Source: Watersipora subatra (taxonomy: Eukaryota; Bryozoa; Gymnolaemata; Cheilostomatida; Watersiporidae). Taken from it: 64,000 nucleotides of DNA. Made by a program: the position numbers and the translations under genes. Positions 34,330 to 46,800 of this stretch are shown here, in pieces; the stretch's first letter is position 1, and each line of letters starts with the position of its first letter. Location of the stretch: the NCBI RefSeq assembly GCF_963576615.1, contig NC_088717.1, positions 26,112,013 through 26,176,012 on the forward strand, in the 5' to 3' direction. The notes under the pieces are model-generated. The model saw nothing but the letters and a program-made list of their open reading frames with translations, was not told where the DNA came from and made no database searches.

Positions 34330-35640
34330 CTAGCTAATATAGCTTTTCCGTGATCAGTAACAATGACTGTCTGTTATTAAATAAAGCGGATAAAAACTTT
34401 GAGGTGATGTGATTAACATAGCTCAGCATATGCCAATCACCCTCAATATTGATTACACCATATCAGATGTAATCAATAAATTATAGCTAGCAGACAAGAT
34501 TGCTAAAAAAACACTGACAAGATTGCCTGAAACACTGCTATCTCTGCACAATCTTGAGTGTAATAAGAAATGTGTCTGTCTGTCTGTCCAAAGCCATGCT
34601 AAGAGTATTAGGAATAAAGATTACTTCACAAAGGAATCAAACCCTGATGTTTATATACTGAGCTAAACACACTGCCACCTCACCACTCAACCACTATACA
34701 ACATTGGAGAATAATTGTGTGCATAAATATTACACCTAAATATCTCTCACGGCACATGGATGGCCAACGCACTAGTCTAGACAACAACAGCAAATATCAA
34801 TCGCAGCCAAATTATATATTGACATGTATTGATTCAAACTAGAAGCCATGTAGTTTTATTATTTTAAACTAAACAATAACAGCAATAGAAATAAAATTGT
34901 GACATAATTTGGTAAATATACATGTATTGCAGCATTGAGAACAATTTCATACAGCTTTCCATACCAAGCTAATTCAAACAGAATAATTACTTGGTGCACT
35001 GAAAGGGTCTGGCTATAAAAGTGATCAAGTAGCTCTGCCCCACCCATTTATTTTTAACAATATTTATGGCAAACATTAGCCAAGAGCTTTTTGATTCGAA
35101 TACTTCAACTTTTACCTAAAGTCTATATACCAAAATCAAATTGCAGCCATCAATTCAAAGAATTAATTTTAAAAATAAACAGTTACTAAACACATTTAAT
35201 ACTCTTACTATGATAAAGTACAAAACAAGCAGGTTGTAAGTTTCCCATAATAATTGTTTTGGTTTAACCTCAGATGTGTAGGTATGAGTTGGATAAGAAT
35301 CAGCTGTAATGTTTAGTAATATAAACAGTAGCATTAACTGCTATGCATGTTGGTTCCATCTTTATGGTTTACAGGTCAACCACCAGAATAACAAATTAAA
35401 ATATTATGTTGTTATGTAACCTTCAACAAAAATTTTAAAGCTAAATTTTAAACTTGGTCGCGCGTTACACTTTTCAAAGAACTTATTTTTCAGCCTGAAC
35501 TTAAGTAAAGTTTGAAAACGAAAAGTTGTCATCACAAATTAATTTCAAAATTTCCATTTTATTTTGTTGTTGTTGTAGGCGCAGAGTTGACTAGCATAAG
35601 GTCAATCTATTCATCTATTTCTAAAATACCCCTAAAGATA
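34330..35640. repeat. Segmental block A, copy 1
   Basis: Contains gatcagtaacaatgactg and agatgtaatcaataaat, found also at about 40830, 50480 and 57650. Compared with copies 2-4 it lacks about 600 bases (the ctgactgtttgctattaatt duplicate) and the entire 22-bp satellite. No gene is supported. Confidence 0.7.
34572..34708 (-). mobile_element. tRNA-derived SINE in block A copy 1
   Basis: The minus strand has a box-A-like tggttgagtggtgaggtggc, a box B gggtttgattcc (34644-34633), then a body with tattcctaatactcttag and a gacagacagacagac tail. The body matches the SINEs at 38493 and 48161 (ttcctaatgctcttag), supporting one family. Confidence 0.65.
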
Positions 35641-37059
35641 CTCATAATAGGCAGCACCAATGACTACAACAAGTGGCAGTATACTTTGTCTTAGGCTTAG
35701 CCACGACAGAAGGCATTTTGCTGTAAATTGCGTTTTTATTGAAAGGATGTTTTCTGGCAAATCGAAAGCTTAAAACAGCTGACTCAGCTGACAAGAGTTT
35801 TACAAAAGCTCTGTGCTCATCTGTATGACCTAGTTAATCATGTATTGTTGAGTGTATTGTTTGCTTTAACACCTGCTTGAGGCTATAAATATTCCATGCT
35901 CTTAGTTTAGAGTTGGCATGACTTGATGTATTTGAAGCAAAACAGTAGTTATATCCCATCACTAATGGAAAATCCATTTTTAGCTAGACTATATATAACC
36001 GTCAGTAATGACGACTTATCCTCTCACTCTCTCTGACTTCTCTAGAATGAACTTTGATTATACTATTCACTTGTTGCATAAATGCTACAATCGTTTTTGA
36101 AAGATTTAGAAAACATTTAAAAATAAATCTAGATAATGGAGCTCTGCAATTTAGATAATTGGAGCCAGCTGTCTCAATGATTGGAGTCAGCACAATGGAT
36201 TATCTAAGAGCGCTGTGTGGCTGAGTAAATCCTAGCGCCTGGCTTTCTATAGATAAAATTGTACTGGAAAAACTTGCTATGATTTGCAGAAAATGGAAGG
36301 TAAGGTATCTTGTGAGCAGACTCAAAATATAAACTAAAAATGTGAATTAATTGCTTTATATTAAACAATTTTGTTATAACTAAATTATTTATTCTCAAAT
36401 GCTTATTTATAACCTTTCCTACTTAGCAGTGAGACTTGCTTTTAAGTCAATGATAAAACCTTTTCTTTGACAATCTTTAACTGTTTTTCACATTTTTTGC
36501 TAATTTACCTGTAGCAAATTTAAAATAACATGAGTGCAGAGATGACAGACTTTAAACAAGTTACAGTTTTCAGACATTCTAGAATTACTGTAAAAGGTTT
36601 AGATTCTAGAAATTCACGACAATATTTTGAAAGCAAGTGTTGTTGTACTTCTTTTTAGCCTAAAAAAGACCATTTTAAACGTACCTAAAAATAATGCAGC
36701 TTGTACACAAGCCAATATAATGTATGATAGCATTTGAGTCTATATTACATGTAGTCTGGGCTCATTTGCTATACATTATACATCAGCTTCTGTCTCTCAT
36801 CATACGGATATAGGACCACTCAGAGCAATGAAACTGTACTGCATTTCTGTGTACGAAGTCAACAACTTTACGCAGCAAACAAAAATAGACTTCAGCTAAG
36901 GGATGACCATCACATGTTAATAGAGCAAAACATATCTTAAGATGGGGAATAATGTTTTAACTTTAACCAAACATGCCTAGTCAGTAAATATAAGCTCATG
37001 CAACCAACCAAAATTTAAGCAGCAATCATCAATGCCAACTCATGCATGATGCCAACTGA
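35641..37059. repeat. Segmental block B, copy 1 (paired with 45290-46717)
   Basis: Collinear with 45290-46717 at an offset of about 9650. Includes a conserved tatatataaccgtcag near 35990 and a first-exon-like segment near 36242-36300 whose start codon reads ATA here. Two overlapping minus-strand open frames differ between copies and are not supported. Confidence 0.75.
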
Positions 37060-37067
37060 TATAAAAA
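37060..37067 (+). promoter_or_regulatory. TATA box of frameshifted gene copy
   Basis: tataaaaa in aactgatataaaaagg, 83 bases before the ATG at 37143. Identical context to the intact copy at 46718. Confidence 0.6.
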
Positions 37068-37142
37068 GGAAATGTTTAGCCAACATCACACCATGTTAGC
37101 AATTGCTGGAGCCTGTAACTTGCAAACTAAACTCATATCACC

Positions 37143-37855
37143 ATGTATACACCCAAATCAACATCAACCCATACAAACTCTACTTCAACTTGGTGCCAAG
37201 CTTTGAGTGCAACTCATAACCCTGCATGTTACTTATCCACACCATTCTCATAATTTTCCACCCCCACCTGATCATGACAATGAGGTAGACAGTTCATCAG
37301 GTAGAGCAGGCTTGGGATGCAAAGTACAAGAGCACAAGCCAGTACCTTCCTATTATGGAAGATGTTTTTACTTGAGGTGAGTTAACTAAACCACCTATTT
37401 TATATAACTTTTAAACTTTTGCTCAATTCGTGAGTTGGTCATTTATCAAACCTCATACATGATGTTTTAGTTTAAATTTTAGAGGATAAAATACATAGTT
37501 TCACTGCATCTTTAAATTATTTACACAGAAGGAGTCTTGAGAAAGCCGCACTTATCTCTGGACCCAAAACTGTGTATGTAACACGCAATTGTAAGTACAT
37601 CGATGAGTTTATATTCATACGAGTAATTTAAAGCATGTATAGTTTGTAAAAATAGTCAAGTAAGATCTCTAAAGGTTTTGATTTACTGGTACTTTGAAAT
37701 AGTAAAGATCATTTAAAATAGTATTTCCAGTGTTAACCCATTGAAGATTTTTATGCTATAGCATATATTGTCAAGTTGTTTATTGCTGTATATTTTATTC
37801 TACAGTAATACAAGTGGCAGAGAAGTTCACTGCTTTATTTAAAACTTTGTCCTAA
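37143..37855 (+). pseudogene. Frameshifted copy of the three-exon gene at 46801
   Basis: Exon equivalents are 37143-37376, 37529-37590 and 37806-37855. Exon 1 is exactly 2 bases shorter than the 236-base exon of the intact copy; the loss lies near 37235, and the frame then meets a TAA within a few codons. Splice sites (GTGAGT, ACAG, GTAAGT, TACAG) remain. Exon 3 also has a premature TAA relative to the other copy. Downstream of the deletion the old frame is still open (it encodes SYYGRCFYLR), so the damage is recent. Calling this copy, rather than the other, broken rests on the stop codons. Confidence 0.6.
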
Positions 37856-38363
37856 ATGAACATTTTAATTACAAGCCATAATAAGTTATTATGAAAAACG
37901 CGCTGACTATTTTAATTGGTCAGCATGAGCAATTCTCTATTTTAACGTGAACAAATATTTTAGATTTGGTTGCATTAAGTTCCTGATGATCAGCAAAATT
38001 GATCTCTCAATAAGTGATCCGGAGCGTGACATACAGTTGTGCATATCCAGTTCAGTATGGTTATTATGCATTCCTTTATGACAACTATAAATAAACAAAA
38101 GAATATTTAATACAATAAAGTCTGTTAGGGTTCTATGAATTGGATGATGTAATAATATTAGGCAATAACAGTTTTGATTTCCAAAATCCTTGGAAACAGA
38201 AGCTTGGAATTCCCGATGCCTAACAAGAAAGGAGCCTATTGATAGATATCAATATATTCATAGAGCTATTTTATATTGACTATGAAATACCTTACACAAC
38301 ACTCGGCTCTTTTGGGAGTTTAGAAAAGAGATCTGATTTTTTAACAGCTTCAAAAAGATGGAG

Positions 38364-38492
38364 TATAAAAAGTAACAGTCTCATTTTGCTGAAAACGTTC
38401 ACTTCTTATTCACAGTAGTACCCTTGCCAGTCTTGTCTACTGTGAGAGACCATCATGAATATTCAGTATGATTATCCCATAAAGTTGTATGG
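38364..38492 (+). pseudogene. Promoter and first-codon fragment of a gene-2-like copy
   Basis: TATA box 38364-38371 lies in ggagtataaaaag and the ATG at 38455 is 91 bases on (MNIQYDYPIKLY...). About 400 bases upstream match the gene 2 promoter region in inverted orientation. The open frame runs into a tRNA-SINE at about 38493. No exon 2 or 3 follows before or after the minisatellite. I infer a family copy broken by the SINE; homology of the dozen codons themselves is weak. Confidence 0.45.
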
Positions 38493-38607
38493 CGGGCCAG
38501 GTGGTGTAGTCATAATATGCTCTCCTTCTATCTGGCACTGCAAGTTTGATTCATGTGTGAGACAATTTATTTTCCTAGTCCTTTTAGATTGGCTTCATAT
38601 GATTGGC
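38493..38607 (+). mobile_element. tRNA-derived SINE
   Basis: ccaggtggtgtagtcataat is box-A-like; gcaagtttgattc is box-B-like. The body ttttcctagtccttttag and ttggcttcat resembles the SINEs at 34572 and 48161. It sits directly after the codon fragment at 38455. Confidence 0.6.
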
Positions 38608-38616
38608 TTCATAGAT

Positions 38617-39362
38617 TGGCCTGTTAGCTGCTAGCTGGTAGTGCACATGGCTGTTAGCTGTTAGCTGGTAGCACACATGGCTGTTAGCTGTTAGCTGGTA
38701 GCACACATGGCTGTTAGCTGTTAGCTGGTAGCACACATGACTGTTAGCTGTTAGCTGGTAGCACACAAGGCTGCTAGCTGGTAGCACACATGACTGTTAG
38801 CTGTTAGCTGGTAGCACACATAGCTGTTAGCGGTTAGCTGGTAGCACACATGGCTGTTAGCTGTTAGCTGGTAGCACACATAGCTGTTAGCTGGTAGCAC
38901 ACATGACTGTTAGCTGTTAGCTGGTAGCACACATGGCTGTTAGCTGTTAGCTGGTAGCACACATGACTGTTAGCTGTTAGCTGGTAGCACACATGGCTGT
39001 TAGCTGTTAGCTGGTAGCACACAAGGCTGCTAGCTGGTAGCACACATAGCTGTTAGCTGGTACCACACATGGCTGTTAGCTGTTAGTTGGTAGCACACAA
39101 GTCTGTTAGCGGGTAGCACACATGGCTGTTAGCTGGTAGCACACACGGCTGTTAGCTGTTAGCTGGTAGCACACATGGCTGTTAGCTGTTAGCTGGTAGC
39201 ACACATGGCTGTTAGATGTTAGCTGGTTGCACACATGGCTGTTAGCTGTTCGCTGGTAGCACACATGGCTGTTAGCTGTTAACTGGTAGCACACAAGGCT
39301 GTTAGCTGTTAACTGGTAGCACACATAGCTGTTAGCTGTTAGCACACATTGGGATTAGCTGG
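38617..39362. repeat. 30-bp minisatellite, copy 1
   Basis: Core gttagctggtagcacacatg. Full 30-bp units alternate with shorter units lacking one gctgttagct segment, about 25 in all. Because 30 is a multiple of three the minus strand reads an open HVCYQLTANS repeat; I treat it as non-coding. Confidence 0.92.
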
Positions 39363-39540
39363 TAGGAAAGTTACAAAAGGTTTGATTAATGACAAAGACT
39401 ATTAGAGCGTTTCTTCCTTATCCACCTTTATTTTTACCTACAAATTTTACCTACTAAAAGTATTAGACCGTGTTTAGAAAGCTGACCTATTTATAACCAT
39501 TTTAATAAATTGCTGCCAAATTGTTTTATCTGTATCAACT

Positions 39541-39925
39541 TCATTCAGTGTAAAGAAGCTGACCAAGTTTTCGTACTTGCTTCCCGAAACTTGCTCAAAT
39601 TACGTGAGTAATAGGGCATTGAGAGTATATATTTTGCAGCAAATAAATATAAGGATACAGTAAATATGCAATTAAAATAACTGCACAGTGTGAGACTTCC
39701 AGGTACTCTGCTCTCTGTCACTTCTGCAGCATCTTCTACAGCTCCTGGTTTGGATAAGGTCCACTCCGTGGTAATATGGCTGACTCAGCAGCTAACCCTC
39801 AGCTGACCAGAGGTGTTACTGAGTGCCATGTCATCTATTGAGTCCGGGTTTGGCCCCGTTCTGGTGTCAGTCACTTCGATGTTGGCTGTCTTCTCTTACT
39901 TGACCCTAGCCCCAGCAATCAGCAA
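39541..39925. mobile_element. GC-richer insertion absent from the paralogous copy
   Basis: Flanking sequence (ttgttttatct before, ctgattgaagttact after) is nearly contiguous in the paralogue at 49136-49190. The ~385 bases here are therefore an insertion in one copy. It is distinctly GC-richer (ccgggtttggccccgttctg). No terminal repeats or coding domain were recognised; the class of element is unknown. Confidence 0.5.
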
Positions 39926-40249
39926 CCACATTAGTAAGTAAGGCTGATTGAAGTTACTTAACCAAAAAACTTAGCAAATGTATGTTATATCTCTCTTTCC
40001 AAGCGGAGTGTGATAATGCACAGTTTCTGACACTTTATGACAGCAATAGTAAAAATACTATACCTACAGCATTATTTTAAAAAACTTTGTCTAAACCAAT
40101 AAAAAAACTAATACTGACCTAGAATGAAAGCTAACAGAGAAATAAATGTCTAAACTTTTTCAGGCTATTTAATTTATGAAAAAAAAGTGAATAAGAAAAT
40201 AATGGCATTTATACAGACGCCATCTGTAGATAGAACCAGTGTTGTATAA

Positions 40250-40660
40250 TAGTAGAAAATCTATGGCTGTATTTCTAGTAAACTCGGATATTGTTTCCTC
40301 AAGCGAGGGTCATTGCATCATTCGAATGTTTTAAAGTTTAAAAGACTAGTTTAGGTGGGTGAGTATAAAGGAATGCAACAACTACAATAGAATAACTTAT
40401 GTTTTAGATTAAGTTATTTATTATAATAGTCTTTATTAAAGTCTTTATTAATAAGGTCTTTATTATAATACAGCAGAGAAGTTCTGACTGTATTTTTAGT
40501 AAGCTCTGAGATTGGTTTATTGAGTGTAAGGGTCATTGCATGATTTAGAGGGTTTGAAACTTGAAAGACTAGTTTAGGTGGGCGAGTATGAAGGAATGCA
40601 AGAACTACAATAGAATAACTCTTGTTTTATGGAATGTAGACAAAGGATTATTACGATAGT
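40250..40660. repeat. Local ~225-bp tandem duplication
   Basis: The sequence with agggtcattgcat, agactagtttaggtgggc and ctacaatagaataact occurs twice (about 40260-40410 and 40485-40640). The paralogous region near 49390-49530 has it once. Confidence 0.75.
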
Positions 40661-40794
40661 CTAATGGTCTTCAATATTAATTTGTTTATGCGAGAGTAGG
40701 CGAGTTTCCAACATGGAAACACTGCCTGCCTTCCCTAGCCTAGTCTTGGTTTAACGTAACAGCTGGGCGCTCTGTGTCACACGCTTCAGTGCTA

Positions 40795-42480
40795 TGAATA
40801 AACTAATCTAGCTAATCTAACTAATCCGTGATCAGTAACAATGACTGTTTGTTATTAAATGAAGCAGATACAGTCTTTGAAGTGATAAGATTATCACAGC
40901 TCAGCGTATGCCAATCACTCCCAATATTAATTACTCCATATCAGATGTAATCAATAAATCATAGCTAGTAGAAAGCTTGCTATTGCATAAAAACACTGCT
41001 CTCTCTACATGATCAGAACAACAATAGCAAAGATCAATTGAGCCAAATTATATATTAGCATGCATTGATTTAATATAAAAGTCAAATAGTTTTGTTATTT
41101 TAGAATATGCTAGACATTATTTTGATTGTGCATGTGCTCAAAAGATGATGGATTTCACCTTTTCATCTATCCTCTGTTTTGGTAGTCATGACGGCTTCAA
41201 AATGATGTCCTTTTAATTTTAGCTTTCTGACTGTTTGCTATTAATTATGTTCGTCATGGCGATATCATGAGGTGGTCAAGTCAGCCTTCCCATAATGCAA
41301 AAATGTCTCATATAATGGTAAAAAATGTAGCATTTGCCTGTTCAAGGCACCAGCTCTTGGTAAACACCCTATCAAAATGAAGTTCTTGTGATCTTAGCCT
41401 TTTGACTGTTTGCTATTAATTATGTTCATCATGGCAATATGATGAGGCTGTCAAGTCAGCCTTCTCATAATGCAAAACGAATCCGATGTCACTCAAAAAT
41501 GATCATTAGCTTTGTTAGTAATATGTATGATTTCCATTGAAGAGCCCTGTTAACTGAAAGGGAAACCAACTAGTGAACTCATATCCAAGCAGCCAGTATT
41601 TACCTGTTCAACACACTAGCTCACCCCTGCTGTAAATAGATTTATATGGCAGTGTTATTTTACTGGCTTAGCATTAACAACATTAGCAGTAGGAATAACA
41701 TTATGACATCATTTGATAAATACATTGCAGCTTTGAGAACAATTGCATATAGCTTTTCATGCCGCAGGTGGTTTAGACAGAATGATTAATTGCTGCACTG
41801 CAGGGTTATTGTTAATATTTTGGCCATGAAAGTGGCAAAGTAGCTCTACGTCACTCAGTTATTTTTAATAAAAGCTCTTTGGCTTGACTACTTTAGTCCC
41901 TACCTAAATGAAACCTACGCACCAAAATCAAACTGCAGCCAAATTCAAAGAATTAATTTTAAAACTACACAGCGACTAGATACAGTTTAAAGCTCTTGTT
42001 ATGATGAAGCGCCAAAACAAGCAGGTTGTAAGTTTCACATAATATTTGTTTTGGTTTAACCTCAGATGTGTAGGACTGAGTTGGATCAGAATCAGCTGTA
42101 ATGTTTAGTATTTTAAAACAGTAAGATCAGCTGCTATGCATGTTAGTTTCATCTTTATGGTTTGCAAGTCAACCATCAACTTAACACTTTAAAAGATTAT
42201 CTCTTTAAATAACTTTCAACAAAAATTTTTAAGCCAAGGTGTAAACAACTCCAACTCTATGACTTAGATTTTTAAAAAGCTTATTTTTAATGAGAATTAA
42301 CAGAAAGTTTCCTAATTAGAATTTGCCAGCATAAATCGGAATTTACGTTTGGAGTTTCCAATTTTCCATTTTATTTCTTACTGATCTTAAGCTAACTCTT
42401 ACTGATCTTACTTACTTACGCACAGTTGACTAACAAAAGTTGGTCAATTGGAAATTATTTTATTGTGTTGCTTCTAGCTA
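40795..42480. repeat. Segmental block A, copy 2
   Basis: Same order of landmarks as 50450-52110 and 57613-58700, including an internal ~185-bp tandem duplicate (ctgactgtttgctattaatt, then gtcaagtcagccttc). No gene is supported; open frames in the block are not conserved between copies. Confidence 0.75.
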
Positions 42481-42499
42481 CGGTAAATGATTTTTGCAG

Positions 42500-44645
42500 T
42501 ATACCAATTGTATCAGTAAATGCCAAGAAGTATGCCAGTATACTAAATAGTATAACAGTAAATACTAAGTAGAATACCAGTGGATACTAAGCAGTAAAAT
42601 AGTAGATACTAAGTAATTAATCAGTAGATACTAAATAATATAACAGTAAATACTAAGTAGTATATCAGTAGATACTAATTATTTTGTCAGTAAATATTAG
42701 GTAGTACATCAGTAGATACTAAGTAGTACATCAGTAGATACTAAGTAGTAGATTAGTAGATAATAAGTAGTATATTACTAGATACTAAGTAGTATATCAG
42801 TAGATACTAAGTAGTGTATCAGTAGATACAAAGTAGTATGCCAGTAGACACTAAGTAGTATATCAGTACACATTAGGTAGTATATCATTAGAGAATAAGT
42901 AGTACATCAGTAGATACTAAGTAGTACATCAGTAGATATTAAGTAGTATATCAGTAGATATTAAGTAGTATATTACTAGATACTAAGTAGTATATCAGTA
43001 GATACTAAGTAGTATATCAGTACAAATTAGGTAGTATATCATTAGAGAATAAGTAGTATATCAGTAGATATTAAGTAGTACATCAGTAGATACTAAGTAG
43101 TAGATTAGTAGATAATAACGAGTATATCAGCAAATACTAAGTATTACATCAGTAGATGCTAAGTAGTTAATCAGTAGATACTATGTAGTATACCAGTAGA
43201 TACTAAGTAATATACCAGTAAATACTAAGTAGTATATCAGTAGAGACTAAGTAGTGTATCAGTAGATACTAAGTAGTATATCAGTAGACATTAAGTAGTA
43301 TATCAGTAGATACTAAGTAGTATATCAGTACAAATTAGGTAGTATATCATTAGAGAATAAGTAGTATATCAGTAGATATTAAGTAGTACATCAGTAGATA
43401 CTAAGTAGTAGATTAGTAGATAATAACGAGTATATCAGTAAATACTAAGTATTACATCAGTAGATGCTAAGTAGTTAATCAGTAGATACTATGTAGTATA
43501 CCAGTAGATACTAAGTAATATACCAGTAAATACTAAGTAGTATATCAGTAGAGACTAAGTAGTGTATCAGTAGATACTAAGTAGTATATCAGTAGACATT
43601 AAGTAATATATCAGTAGATACTAAGTAGTATATCAGTAGACATTAAGTAGTATATCAGTAGATAAAGAGTAGTATATCAGTAGATTATTAAATATTATAT
43701 CAGTAGATACTAAATAGTAAATCAGTTGATCCTAAGTAGTACATCAAAGGATACTAAGTAGTATAACAGTAGATATTAAGTAGTATATCATTATATACTA
43801 AGTAATATATTAGTTGATACTAAGTAGTACAGCAGTAGATACCAAATAGTTAATCAGTAGATACAAAGTAGTATATAAGTTGATACTAAGTAGTACCTCA
43901 GTAGATACTAAGTAGTATAACAGTAGATATTAAGTAGTATATCATCTTATACTAAGTAGTATAGCACTAGACACTAAGTAGTATATCAGTAGATATAAAG
44001 AAATATATCGGTATAGATACTAAGTAGTATACCAGTAGATACTAATTACTATACCAGTAGATATTAAGTAGTATATCATCATATACTAAGTAGTATAGCA
44101 CTAGACACTAAGGAGTATATCAGTAGATACTAAGTAGTATATCAGTAGATATTAAGTAGTATACTAGTAGATACTAAGTAATATATAAGTAGATACTAAA
44201 TAGTATATCAGTAGATACTAAGTAGTATATCAGTAGATATTAAGTAGTATACCAGTAGATACTAAGTAATATATAAGTAGATACTAAATAGTATATTAAT
44301 AGATACTAAGTAGTATATCAGTAGACACTAAATAGTATATCGGTAGATGCTAAGCAGTATATCAGTAGATACTAAGTAGTATATCAGTACATATTAGGTA
44401 GTATATCATTAGAAAATAAGTAGTATATCAGTAGATACTAAGTAGTACATCAGTCGATACTAAGTAGTATATCAGTAGATACTAAGTAGTACATCAGTAG
44501 ATACTAAGTAGTATTTCAGTAAATACCAAGTAGTATATTAGTAGATATTAAGTAGTATGCCAGTAGATACCAAGTAGTATAACGGTATAATACTTTGTAG
44601 TAAATCAGTGGTTAGTAAGTAGTATATTAGTAGATATTTGTGGTA
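42500..44645. repeat. 22-bp satellite array (~2.1 kb)
   Basis: Period 22 with a core of tagatactaagtagtatatc; roughly 95-100 units. A 308-bp higher-order unit (14 x 22) is visible: the tacaaattaggtag variant recurs at 43021 and 43329 followed by the same variant run. Only a remnant is at the corresponding place at 52112-52230, and none in block copy 1. Confidence 0.95.
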
Positions 44646-46717
44646 AAATGCCAATAGCTACTAATGTCTACAGTCTCTGTAAAAGTGATGAACTATTAGA
44701 TCACTAGCATTATTATTATTACCACCAACCTAGCTTTTGTAGTAATAATATAACTAAGGATATGTTTTTATAAGATTGAAGTTGTTTTGTTTCCTATAAA
44801 AACGACTAACACATCATGAATTTGGCAATTTTATTTTTACTTGACTTTACGCTGTACAATATATATGCATTAAATAGCCATTGTAGTATACTACAAAAAT
44901 TTGTTTATAGAAATACAATAGTTGAATAATATATGATATTATATATTTATTACTATATATATTATATACTTTATTAATATACGATAATATATTGATTCTG
45001 AAATACATTCCTTGGCTTCTATACTGAATCAGCTAATAAGTCAGGGAAATGATAAAATGGATTTTTCTGCTTAAGATGGAATCCCTAGCAGCAAATTGAA
45101 ACTGGATAGAAGGAAGTATTCTAGAATATTCTAGAAGCAATGCAGTTTTGCTGACTTACATCAAGTTCTGTATAGTCTCGTTAACTGGTTAATCAGTCAA
45201 ACGTTCAGTGTAGTGATTTGGAGTTTGATGAAAGAGCTGCATATGATCTCTTTAGACATATTTTGTATTGTTGGTGTATTTCCAAAACACTTATTATAGG
45301 CAGCAACCAATACTACAACTAGCGGCAGCAGACTTGGTCTTAGTCATAGCAGAAGGCACTTTACTGTATATTAGGTTTTCATTTAGAGGATGTTTTGGCA
45401 AATCAGAGGCTTAAAACAGCTGTGTCAGATGACAGTGGTTTAACAAAAACTCGGCGCTTATCTGCAAACCCCAGCTAACCATATACTGTTGGGTGTGTGT
45501 GTTTTCTATAACACCTGCTTGAGCCAGTAAAAATTCCATGCTCTTATTTACATGTTAGCATGACTTGGGGTATTTGAAGCAAGATAGTTGTTATTTTCCA
45601 TTACTAATGGAAATTCCATCTTTAGCGAGATTATATATAACCGTCAGCAATGGCAATGGTAACTTATCCTCACACTCTCTTTGGCTTCTCTAGAATAAAC
45701 TTTGATTATGTTAGGTCACTTGTTGCAGAAGTGCTACGTTTGTTCCTGAAAGATTTAGAAAACATTAAAAAATTTATTTAGTTAATGGAGCTTTGCAATT
45801 TGGATAATTAGAGCCAGCTATTGGATGGTTGGAGTCAGCACAATGGATTAACCAAGAGCGCTGTGTGGATGAGTAAATCTTAGCTTCTGGCTTTCTATGG
45901 ATAAAATTGTACAGAAAGAACTTGCTATGATTTGCAGAAAATGGAAGATAAGGTATTTCGTGAGCAGACTCAAAGTATAAACTGAACAAATGTGAATTAA
46001 TGTCTTTATATTAAATAAATTTGTTATAGCTAAACTACTTATCCTCAAAAGCTTATTTGTAGCCTTTCCTACTTAGCAGTGAGACATGATTTTAAGTTAA
46101 TGATAAAAACTTTTGTCTTTGACAATCTTTAACTGTTTTTCACATTTTTTGCTAACTTACCTGTAGCATATTTAAAATAAGATGAGTGCAGAGATGACAA
46201 ACTTTAAATTAAGTACAGTTTTCAGACATTCTAGAATTGTTGTAAAAGGTTTGGAATCTAGAAATTTACGACAATATTTTGAAAGCAAGCGGTTGTTGTA
46301 CTTCCTTTTAGCCTAAAACAAACCCCTTTAAACGTACCTAAAAATAATGCAGCTTGTATACAAGCCGATATAATGTATGATAGCATTTGAGTCCATATTA
46401 CACAGAGTCTGGGCTCATTTGCTATACATTATACATCAGCTTCTGTCTCTCATCCTACGGATATAGAACCATTCAGAGCAATAAAACTGGGCTGCATTTC
46501 TGTGTACGAAGTCAATTGCCTTACGCAGCAAACAAAAATAGACTCCAGCTAAGGGATGATCGACACATGTTAATAGAGCAAAACATATCTTAAGATGGGG
46601 AATAATGTTTTAACTTCTCCGAACATGGCTTATCGGTAAATACATGTATAAGCTCATGCAACCAACCAAAATTTAAGCAGCAATAATCGATGCCAACTCA
46701 TGCATGATGTCAACTGA
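44646..46717. repeat. Segmental block B, copy 2
   Basis: From about 45290 collinear with 35641-37059. It contains the HSE-like palindrome at 45119-45136 and the tatatataaccgtcag stretch near 45634. The first-exon-like ATG segment near 45897 has lost its donor GT (reads ATAAG). No gene is supported before 46801. Confidence 0.7.
45119..45136. promoter_or_regulatory. Heat-shock-element-like 18-bp palindrome
   Basis: ttctagaatattctagaa is four perfect alternating nTTCn/nGAAn pentamers, the binding pattern of heat shock factor trimers. It is also a perfect palindrome. A partly degraded version lies near 52807-52824 and shorter remnants near 55026 and 57270. It is 1.6 kb from the next TATA box, so function is uncertain. 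Confidence 0.35.
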
Positions 46718-46725
46718 TATAAAAA
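46718..46725 (+). promoter_or_regulatory. TATA box of three-exon gene
   Basis: tataaaaa in aactgatataaaaagg, 83 bases before the ATG at 46801. A predicted start near 46748 would put an earlier ATG (46751, a short out-of-frame 37-codon upstream frame conserved in both gene copies) almost at the cap. Confidence 0.6.
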
Positions 46726-46800
46726 GGAAATGTTTTGTCAACATCACACCATGTTAGCAAATGCTGGAGTCTGTAATTTACAAACTAAAGCCATATCACC

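Noticed and set aside
34572..34708. Functional tRNA gene
   Set aside because: Boxes A and B are present but no cloverleaf can be formed convincingly, and the body and tail match other SINE copies.
38584..39345. Minus-strand open frames reading CYQLTANSHV repeats (also 48302-48961)
   Set aside because: The 30-bp minisatellite is a multiple of three and happens to lack stops in one frame; there is no promoter, splice signal or consistent ends between the two copies.
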